This document shows positions 9,201 to 13,861 of a DNA stretch of 18,027 nt, in pieces. Source of the stretch: Prevotellaceae bacterium UBA4372. Its GTDB lineage: Bacteria; Bacteroidota; Bacteroidia; Bacteroidales; Bacteroidaceae. The notes beneath the pieces were generated by a model. The model saw only the letters and a program-made list of their open reading frames with translations, made no database searches and was not told where the DNA came from. Where the stretch lies: NCBI GenBank assembly GCA_002391275.1, contig DGSC01000060.1, positions 4,985 through 23,011 of the forward strand. Direction: 5' to 3'. Position 1 is the stretch's first letter. The number at the start of each line of letters is the position of its first letter. A program made the position numbers and the translations under genes.

Positions 9201-10505
9201 AACACGGGCATCGTGCTGCTTACCCAGAACGTGCCTTATGGCTCCACCCTCTATAAGAAGGATGGTGAGAAGGTTCAGAAGGGTGATATTGTTGCAAAGT
9301 GGGATCCTTTCAATGCTGTCATCGTTACAGAGAGCGCAGGTCGCATCGAATTCGAGGATGTCATCGAGGGTGTTACCTACCGTGTTGAGACGGATGATGC
9401 CACGGGTTTGCGCGAACTCATTGTCATAGAGTCAAAGGACAAAACGAAGGTACCAGTTGCACATATTCTTGATGAAAACGGTGAGCTGTTGCGTACTTAT
9501 AACTTCCCGATTGGAGGTCACATCTCCGTTGAGGATAAGCAGCCTGTAAAGGCTGGTGATATTCTTGTCAAGATACCGCGTGCTGTGGGTAAAGCTGGTG
9601 ATATTACTGGTGGTCTGCCCCGTGTCACCGAGCTCTTCGAGGCACGTAATCCGAGCAATCCGGCTGTTGTCAGCGAGATTGACGGCGAGGTCAAGATGGG
9701 TAAGCTCAAGCGTGGTAACCGCGAGATTATTGTGACTTCTAAGGTCGGCGACGAGCGTCACTACCTTGTACCACTCAGCAAGCAGATTCTTGTTCAGGAG
9801 AACGACTACGTTCGAGCCGGTACTCCGCTTTCAGATGGTGCTATTACTCCGGCTGACATCTTGGCAATCCAAGGTCCGACGGCTGTTCAGGAATACATTG
9901 TCAATGAGGTTCAGGACGTCTACCGCCTGCAGGGTGTGAAGATCAATGACAAGCACTTCGAGGTTATTGTGCGTCAGATGATGCGTAAGGTTCAGATTAA
10001 TGAGCCTGGCGACACCCGTTTCCTTGAGCAGCAGATTGTAGACAAACTCGAATTTGCTGAGGAGAACGACCGCATTTGGGGCAAGAAAGTTGTCACAGAT
10101 GCCGGTGACAGCGAGACGATGTTGCCTGGTATGATTGTCACAGCCCGCAAGCTGCGCGACGAGAACTCTCTGCTGAAGCGTCGCGATCTGCGTCCTGTAG
10201 TTGTTCGCGATGCTGTTCCGGCAACGTCAACTCAGATTCTGCAAGGTATCACACGTGCAGCACTCCAGACCACTTCATTCATGAGTGCTGCTTCCTTCCA
10301 GGAGACAACGAAGGTGCTCAACGAAGCCGCTATCAATGGTAAGAGCGATTATCTTGAAGGCATGAAGGAGAATGTTATTTGCGGTCACCTTATTCCTGCA
10401 GGTACGGGCTTGCGAGAGTTCGAGAAAATCATTGTAGGTAGCAAGGAAGACTACGATCGCGTGCTTTCCAATCGTAAGGCCATCCTCGACTACGACATCG
10501 ATTAA
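6213..10505 (+). CDS. rpoC: DNA-directed RNA polymerase subunit beta'
   Basis: Beta' provides the catalytic Mg2+ site and the clamp of RNA polymerase. The 1430-residue product shows the zinc-ribbon cysteines C66, C68, C81 and C84 (ECHCGK and CDRCGVEV). The catalytic NADFDGDQM has D477, D479 and D481. The second zinc site has C819, C893, C900 and C903 (CESRHGVCMKCYGRN). The bridge helix/trigger loop region includes GEPGTQLTLRTFHAGG. The start (MPYKKENKVKNNF) follows the heptad repeat spacer; this short charged N-terminus fits Bacteroidetes orthologs. It is the last gene of the operon, and a strong intrinsic terminator begins 22 nt after its stop. No lesion is visible. Confidence 0.98.
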   Translation: MPYKKENKVKNNFTKITVGLASPEEIKENSFGEVLKPETINYRTYKPERDGLFCERIFGPTKDYECHCGKYKRIRYKGIVCDRCGVEVTEKKVRRERSGHIELVVPVAHIWYFRSLPNKIGYLLGMPTKKLDAVIYYERYVVINPGPFLKSEEEGVHLEKFDLLSEEEYLEHLDRLPAENQYLSDDDPNKFVAKMGAEAIYDLLVGLDLDKLSYELRDRANSDTAQQRKNEALKRLQVVESFRISRDRNRPEWMIMKMLPVIPPDLRPLVPLDGGRFATSDLNDLYRRVIIRNNRLKRLIEIKAPEVILRNEKRMLQEAVDSLFDNSRKSSAVKSESNRPLKSLSDSLKGKQGRFRQNLLGKRVDYSARSVIVVGPELNMGECGLPKLMAAELYKPFIIRKLIERGIVKTVKSAKKIVDRKDPVIWDILEHVMKGHPVLLNRAPTLHRLGIQAFQPKMIEGKAIQLHPLACTAFNADFDGDQMAVHLPLSNEAILEAQILMLQSHNILNPANGAPITVPSQDMVLGLYYITKLRPGALGTGLTFYGPEEAIIAYNERRVDVHAPVKVIVEDKLENGTIGKRMVETSVGRVIVNEIIPVEVGFFNDIISKKTLRGLITDVIKAVGVARACAFLDGIKNLGYKLAYDGGLSFNLGDIIIPEEKAALVQRGNDEVERITGDYNMGFITDKERYNQVIDAWTHVNNDLSSVLMKTMREADQGFNAVYMMLDSGARGSAGQISQLSGMRGLMAKPQKAGAEAQIIENPILSNFKEGMSVLEYFISTHGARKGLADTALKTADAGYLTRRLVDVSHDVIINEEDCGTLRGLVCTALKNGDEVISSLYERILGRVSVHDIINPSNNKLIVAAGEEITEAIAEEIENSPIESVEIRSVLTCESRHGVCMKCYGRNLATARMVQKGEAVGVIAAQSIGEPGTQLTLRTFHAGGVADNAAANATIKAKYDSKLEFEELRTVDFLDDAGQPAKMVVGRLAEVRFVDVNTGIVLLTQNVPYGSTLYKKDGEKVQKGDIVAKWDPFNAVIVTESAGRIEFEDVIEGVTYRVETDDATGLRELIVIESKDKTKVPVAHILDENGELLRTYNFPIGGHISVEDKQPVKAGDILVKIPRAVGKAGDITGGLPRVTELFEARNPSNPAVVSEIDGEVKMGKLKRGNREIIVTSKVGDERHYLVPLSKQILVQENDYVRAGTPLSDGAITPADILAIQGPTAVQEYIVNEVQDVYRLQGVKINDKHFEVIVRQMMRKVQINEPGDTRFLEQQIVDKLEFAEENDRIWGKKVVTDAGDSETMLPGMIVTARKLRDENSLLKRRDLRPVVVRDAVPATSTQILQGITRAALQTTSFMSAASFQETTKVLNEAAINGKSDYLEGMKENVICGHLIPAGTGLREFEKIIVGSKEDYDRVLSNRKAILDYDID

Positions 10506-10526
10506 CATCATTCTATAGGTCTATTT

Positions 10527-10585
10527 AGCCCCGAAAGGTGGCAGAGTGAAAATGTTTGCTCTGCCAGCCTTTCGGGGCTTTTTTT
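10527..10585 (+). terminator. Intrinsic terminator of the rpoBC operon
   Basis: AGCCCCGAAAGG (10527-10538) pairs perfectly with CCTTTCGGGGCT (10568-10579). Further in, GGCAGAG (10540-10546) pairs with CTCTGCC (10559-10565) around a 12-nt loop. A run of seven T follows (10579-10585). The strong stem, the T-run and the position just after rpoC make the call secure. Confidence 0.93.
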
Positions 10586-10687
10586 GTATCCTTTCTGTGA
10601 GAATTGGGATGCTTTCGGGAATATTTGTCAAGGCTTTGTGCCGAAGTCTTCCGTTGGGTCTGGAAAGATTCCTTAGGGAGATGAATA

Positions 10688-10749
10688 AACACGGCCAGCC
10701 GCATCGGCCTTTTTGCTTAGGTGAAAAGGTCGATGCGGCTGGCCGTGTT
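10688..10749. terminator. Very long hairpin between convergent rpoC and the gamma-CA gene
   Basis: A perfect 19-bp inverted repeat, AACACGGCCAGCCGCATCG (10688-10706) with its complement at 10731-10749, is extended inward by CCTTTT/AAAAGG (10708-10713 and 10724-10729), leaving a 10-nt loop. Outside the stem, AATAAA and AGGGA on the left can pair with TTTTATTCCCT on the right with small bulges. On the minus strand it lies 24 nt after the stop of the gamma-CA gene, so it probably terminates that transcript and backs up the rpoC terminator. It could also be an inserted palindromic element. Confidence 0.7.
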
Positions 10750-10772
10750 GTTTTATTCCCTTAGGTAGCTTT

Positions 10773-11342
10773 TTATTTGAAGTCTTCTCCGTTGAGCACT
10801 ATTTGCGTGTTTTGGGGGTCGCGATCGGCTTCGCGGTACCAATCGGAGTATTCGATATAATGAGCTGCATAGGTTTTGTTGAGGGCCTGTGCTTGTTCCG
10901 GATCTACTCGTTTAATGAATTTGGCAGGCACCCCGCCCCATAGTTCGCCGTCGGGGATGTGGGTGTTCGAGAGCACAAGTGCTCCTGCAGCCACGATAGC
11001 TCCTTTGCCTACGACGGCATGGTCGAGTACTGTTGCTCCCATTCCTACGAGAGCGCCGTCTTGGATGGTACATCCGTGTAGTGTCACGCTGTGTCCTATG
11101 GTTACGTCTTCGCCAATTACCACCGGTGCTTTGCCGTTGAGGGTGTGGACGCAGGAGTTGTCTTGGATGTTCGAGCGGTTGCCTATTTTGATGTAGTGTA
11201 CGTCGCCTCGGAGTACGGCGCAAGGCCATATTGTGACATCGTCGCCGAGTGTCACTTCTCCAATGATTACGGCTCCGTCGGCGAGGTAACAGTGCTTGCC
11301 GAATTTAGGTTTCAGGCCTTTTATGGTTTTTACAATAGCCAT
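10773..11342 (-). CDS. Gamma-class carbonic anhydrase-like hexapeptide-repeat protein (YrdA/PaaY type)
   Basis: This is a left-handed beta-helix protein of 189 residues with repeated hexapeptide turns such as VTIGHS, ALVGMG and AIVAAG. Three histidines match the metal ligands of gamma carbonic anhydrases: H66 (CVHTLNG), H84 and H89 (IGHSVTLHGC). The conserved R45 and D47 (LRGD) and Q60-D61 (IQDN) are also present. The acidic loop carrying the proton-shuttle glutamates of the archaeal Cam enzyme is missing. It therefore belongs with YrdA/PaaY-like proteins, whose members range from active CO2 hydration to unknown roles. The start MAIVKTIKGLKP lies 26 nt downstream of sufB on the same strand, suggesting co-transcription. 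Enzyme activity is unproven. Confidence 0.9.
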   Translation of the reverse strand: MAIVKTIKGLKPKFGKHCYLADGAVIIGEVTLGDDVTIWPCAVLRGDVHYIKIGNRSNIQDNSCVHTLNGKAPVVIGEDVTIGHSVTLHGCTIQDGALVGMGATVLDHAVVGKGAIVAAGALVLSNTHIPDGELWGGVPAKFIKRVDPEQAQALNKTYAAHYIEYSDWYREADRDPQNTQIVLNGEDFK

Positions 11343-11368
11343 TGTGATGATGTTGTTAAGTGGTGACG

Positions 11369-12862
11369 TTAGCCTACCGAGCCTTCGAGAGAAACGCTTA
11401 GTAGTTTTTGTGCCTCTGAGGCAAATTCCATGGGCAGTTTCTTTAGGACGTCCTGTGCATATCCGTTGACGATGAGTGCTACGGCTTCTTCCTGTGGTAT
11501 TCCGCGTTGTTGGCAGTAGAAGAGTTGTTCTTCGCTGATTTTAGACGTCGTTGCTTCGTGCTCGATGATTGCCGATGGGTTGTGTACGTCCATGTAGGGG
11601 AACGTGTGGGCTCCGCACGTGCTGGAAAGTAGCAGGCTGTCGCAGCTTGAGTAGTTGCGAGCTCCTTCGGCTTTGGATGCCACGCGAACGAGCCCTCGGT
11701 AGCTGTTCTGCGAGCGTCCGGCGCTAATGCCTTTGGAGATGATGGTAGACCGTGTGTGAGGTGCCAGGTGAATCATTTTTGTTCCTGTGTCGGCCTGTTG
11801 GAAGTTGTTTGTCAGTGCTACTGAGTAGAACTCTGCCTGCGACCCTTCGCCTGCCAAAACGCACGACGGATACTTCCACGTGATAGCCGAACCTGTCTCC
11901 ACTTGTGTCCAGGACAGCTTGGCGTTTTCGCCTCGCACCAGGCCGCGCTTCGTCACTAAGTTCAGCACACCGCCCTTGCCTTCCTTGTCGCCCGGGTACC
12001 AGTTCTGCACGGTAGAATATTTCACTTCAGCATGATTCTCTACCACTATCTCCACTATGGCGGCGTGCAGTTGGTTCTCGTCGCGCATGGGGGCGGTGCA
12101 ACCCTCGAGGTAGCTGACATAGGCTCCCTCGTCGGCCACGATGAGTGTGCGTTCAAACTGTCCCGTGCCACGGGCATTGATGCGGAAATAGGTAGAGAGT
12201 TCCATGGGACATCTCACGCCCTTGGGGATATACACGAAGGAGCCGTCAGAGAAGACAGCCGAGTTCAGGGCGGCGAAGAAATTGTCGCGATAGGGCACTA
12301 CCGACCCGAGATATTTCCTGACCAAGTCGGGATGCTCGCGTACGGCTTCGCTTATCGAGCAGAAGATTATGCCCAGCTCTGCCAGCTTGGCGCGGAACGT
12401 AGTCTTCACGCTTACGCTGTCCATCACGGCGTCCACGGCTGTGCCGCTGAGTGCCAAACGCTCCTCGAGCGGGATGCCGAGCTTGTCGAAGGTCTTCATC
12501 AGCTCGGGGTCAATGTCGTCGATGCTCTTCGGACCTTCTTTCTTCTTCGATGCCGTAGGGTCGGCATAGTAGGAAATGGCCTGATAGTCAATCTCCGGCA
12601 TCTGCAGATGTCCCCAGGTGGGTTGCTGCTGCGTCTGCCAGTATCGGAACGCTTTCAGGCGGAACTCCAACAGCCAGTCGGGTTCACCTTTCTTGGCGGA
12701 GATGAGGCGCACCGTATCCTCCGTGAGGCCGCTGTCTATCACCTCCGTTTCCACATCGGTGGTGAAACCGAACTCATAGGCTTTATCCACGACCGAGCGC
12801 ACGTAGGCGTTCTGTCCGTCAGCTCCTTTCTTCGTCTCCTCTATATCTTTGTTGCTGCTCAT
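11369..12862 (-). CDS. sufB: Fe-S cluster assembly protein SufB
   Basis: SufB is the scaffold subunit of the cytosolic SufBC(2)D complex, on which nascent Fe-S clusters are built. The 497-residue product is normal length. The sulfur-accepting cysteine in the CDSLLL motif is C407, and the cluster-binding EHEATTSK has H435 and E436. These line up with E. coli C405, H433 and E434, offset by two. Other SufB hallmarks are GVRCPMELSTYFRIN, FERTLIVADEGAYVSYLEGC and GISAGRSQNSYRG. The start MSSNKDIEETKKG follows a good promoter 27-55 nt upstream. sufC and sufD, normally adjacent, are not in this window; downstream is the gamma-CA-like gene. A diverged partial copy of residues 60-119 occurs at 17831-18027. 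Confidence 0.97.
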   Translation of the reverse strand: MSSNKDIEETKKGADGQNAYVRSVVDKAYEFGFTTDVETEVIDSGLTEDTVRLISAKKGEPDWLLEFRLKAFRYWQTQQQPTWGHLQMPEIDYQAISYYADPTASKKKEGPKSIDDIDPELMKTFDKLGIPLEERLALSGTAVDAVMDSVSVKTTFRAKLAELGIIFCSISEAVREHPDLVRKYLGSVVPYRDNFFAALNSAVFSDGSFVYIPKGVRCPMELSTYFRINARGTGQFERTLIVADEGAYVSYLEGCTAPMRDENQLHAAIVEIVVENHAEVKYSTVQNWYPGDKEGKGGVLNLVTKRGLVRGENAKLSWTQVETGSAITWKYPSCVLAGEGSQAEFYSVALTNNFQQADTGTKMIHLAPHTRSTIISKGISAGRSQNSYRGLVRVASKAEGARNYSSCDSLLLSSTCGAHTFPYMDVHNPSAIIEHEATTSKISEEQLFYCQQRGIPQEEAVALIVNGYAQDVLKKLPMEFASEAQKLLSVSLEGSVG

Positions 12863-12888
12863 GCTTTATGATAGTCTTTTTTCGTGTG

Positions 12889-12917
12889 CAAAGATACTGC
12901 TTTTGCCCCGAACCAAA
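12889..12917 (-). promoter_or_regulatory. Bacteroidetes-type promoter of sufB
   Basis: Read on the minus strand, TTTG (12917-12914) is followed after 17 nt by TATCTTTG (12896-12889). This matches the primary sigma factor consensus of Bacteroidetes (-33 TTTG, -7 TAnnTTTG), with spacing slightly short of the usual 19-20. The box lies 27 nt upstream of the sufB start codon, giving a short leader. Confidence 0.75.
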
Positions 12918-12978
12918 GCAAGAATAGCCGAAAAACTGCATCACTTCCCATTTTTCTCTCCATTCTCACTCCCTCCCA

Positions 12979-13057
12979 ACCCTTATAAGGTGTCGGCAAA
13001 TTGTGTTAAGGGTTTGGGCGAAAACCCTTAAGGCTGTCGGCTTGAACCCTTAAGGGT
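12979..13057. repeat. Cluster of CCCTTAAGG palindromes with TGTCGG tails
   Basis: ACCCTTATAAGGTGTCGG (12980-12996 region) and ACCCTTAAGGCTGTCGG (13024-13040) are near-copies, and a perfect 12-bp palindrome ACCCTTAAGGGT lies at 13046-13057. Between them TTAAGGGTTT (13006-13015) forms a perfect 10-bp stem with AAACCCTTAA (13022-13031) around a 6-nt loop. Either an operator-like cluster or a small palindromic repeat array is possible. Confidence 0.6.
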
Positions 13058-13152
13058 GTGGTAGGACGGCGGCGGTCGTTGTTTCCAGACTGTGTACTGC
13101 TTTATGGTGAATGACTTAAATGATACTTCACAAACCCCTTTGTTTGCGAGGG

Positions 13153-13160
13153 CAAAGGTA
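13153..13160 (-). promoter_or_regulatory. Possible orphan -7 box
   Basis: On the minus strand this reads TACCTTTG, a perfect TAnnTTTG match, in a context (GCAAAGGTAC on the plus strand) often seen just upstream of Bacteroidetes genes. No TTTG lies at the right distance upstream, and no gene follows on the minus strand until sufB nearly 300 nt away. It may be a relic of a lost gene. Confidence 0.3.
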
Positions 13161-13200
13161 CTATATTCCCGCCCTTTGATTATGGGAAACGATGGGCACG

Positions 13201-13233
13201 CATGTGATTCGATAGTTTTCCATGTGATTCGAT
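13201..13233 (+). repeat. 13-bp direct repeat
   Basis: CATGTGATTCGAT occurs at 13201-13213 and again at 13221-13233, spaced 7 nt apart. It abuts the left end of the MITE-like element at 13242. It could be a protein-binding pair or insertion debris. Confidence 0.75.
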
Positions 13234-13241
13234 GTGTTGAA

Positions 13242-13492
13242 CCTCACGCAGATCTCGCAGATCACGCAGACAATAATAATCTATATTGACATACTGAATT
13301 CGCATGATCCTCACACTCGATAGAACGTGATAAAGCCCTTGCGGGCCAGGTGATTCAGTAACAGACCATCTTGAAAACTCGTTTTCAGAGTGACTGTTAT
13401 CTTGAGCACCTACGGCTCATAGCCGAGCAATGAGCCTATCACGTCCATCGCAACGCATAAGAATCTGCGGAATCTGCGAGTTCTGCGTGAGA
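13242..13492. mobile_element. MITE-like element with 29-bp imperfect terminal inverted repeats
   Basis: The left arm 13242-13270 (CCTCACGCAGATCTCGCAG...) is the inverted complement of the right arm 13464-13492 (TCTGCGGAATCTGCGAG...) at about 25 of 29 positions by eye. Both arms are made of CACGCAG/TCTGCG-type units. The 193-bp interior has no gene but folds into a closed cloverleaf (13318-13450). A partial extra copy of the right arm (GCGAGTTCTGCGTGA at 13476-13490) recurs at 13503-13517. No transposase is present, so it would be non-autonomous. I see no clear target-site duplication. Confidence 0.5.
13318..13450. other. Cloverleaf-like structured element (candidate ncRNA or cruciform)
   Basis: The closing helix is CGAT (13318-13321) plus ACGTGATA (13325-13332), paired with TATCACGT (13437-13444) plus ATCG (13447-13450). 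Inside are three helices. Hairpin A is GCCC-ttgc-GGGC (13335-13346). Long arm B pairs AGGTG (13348-13352), TCA (13355-13357) and GTAACAG (13358-13364) with CTGTTAT (13394-13400), TGA (13403-13405) and CACCT (13407-13411), and is capped by TGAAAA-ctcg-TTTTCA (13372-13387). Hairpin C is CGGCT-cat-AGCCG (13413-13425). All helices are mutually compatible. It is not a tRNA: the arm sizes and conserved bases do not fit. The transcribed strand is unknown. Confidence 0.55.
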
Positions 13493-13517
13493 TTAAAGAA
13501 CAGCGAGTTCTGCGTGA
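13476..13517 (+). repeat. 15-bp direct repeat at the right end of the MITE-like element
   Basis: GCGAGTTCTGCGTGA at 13476-13490 recurs exactly at 13503-13517. It belongs to the same TCTGCG/CACGCAG repeat family as the element's ends. Confidence 0.8.
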
Positions 13518-13568
13518 CTTCAGCAAGGAGGCTTCACGCGTCGCGCGCGGGGGCACACCAGCGCGTGA

Positions 13569-13619
13569 GGTTGCTGCTGCTTTCTCTTTTTATTCTCTTC
13601 AACAACAACAGCAGCAGCC
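13569..13619. repeat. CTG/CAG-type inverted repeat followed by a polypyrimidine tract
   Basis: GGTTGCTGCT (13569-13578) can pair with AGCAGCAGCC (13610-13619), with one G-T wobble and a loop of about 31 nt rich in T/C. A further low-complexity CTTT-rich tract runs to about 13675. It could be an RNA hairpin; there is no coding signal. Confidence 0.4.
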
Positions 13620-13830
13620 TTTCTTTCTTTACTACTTTCTTTGCTTCTTTCTTTCATTTCGTTCTTTGTTGAAGTTGTATCCGTTCTGAGTACTACGTAT
13701 GATGTCCCCGCACACTGGGAACGAAAGCATCTTGCAATATGCGAGATAAGCACGTTACCCACTATAAACTTATCTCATTAAAAATCCTTCACTTTTTTTA
13801 CTTTTCTTTTTCTCTGTTCGTTTATTGTTC

Positions 13831-13838
13831 TATCTTCG
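13831..13838 (+). promoter_or_regulatory. Possible -7 box of the TPR regulator gene
   Basis: TATCTTCG is one base from the Bacteroidetes TATCTTTG box and lies 23 nt before the start codon of the 13862 gene. The -33 region is only a T-rich tract without a clean TTTG, so the call is tentative. Confidence 0.4.
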
Positions 13839-13861
13839 CAGCGTGAAAAGCAAGAAAAAGA

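Larger units (their letters stand above)
12863..13861. other. Gene-free, repeat-rich stretch upstream of sufB and of the TPR regulator
   Basis: About 1 kb between the divergent sufB and TPR genes contains no credible gene; open frames here are short, low-complexity and lack homology signs. It holds the sufB promoter, a cluster of CCCTTAAGG palindromes (12979-13057), a possible orphan promoter (13153-13160), a 13-bp direct repeat (13201-13233), a MITE-like element enclosing a cloverleaf fold (13242-13492), a GC-rich then polypyrimidine stretch (13540-13675), and a weak promoter for the TPR gene. The density of short repeats suggests an insertion-prone spacer. Confidence 0.7.

Noticed and set aside
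10546..10764. 72-residue open frame after rpoC
   Set aside because: It starts inside the rpoBC terminator stem and ends inside the second long hairpin, so both ends are explained by terminator sequence. No promoter or recognisable domain is present.
10876..11366. Open frames of about 90-106 residues overlapping the gamma-CA gene on both strands
   Set aside because: They overlap a gene with all expected metal ligands, and their translations are low-complexity (Arg/His/Pro-rich) shadows.
12032..12871. 279-residue plus-strand open frame opposite sufB
   Set aside because: It is the antisense of a well-supported, full-length sufB and its translation has no recognisable motifs. Long antisense frames are common opposite codon-biased genes.
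13318..13450. tRNA gene, because the fold is cloverleaf-like
   Set aside because: Arm lengths, the missing T-loop and D-loop consensus, and the long middle arm do not fit any tRNA or known tmRNA layout.
13430..13762. Two 80-residue open frames on opposite strands in the spacer before the TPR gene
   Set aside because: They run through the MITE-like end, the CTG/CAG repeat and a polypyrimidine tract. The translations are low-complexity with no domain or promoter.
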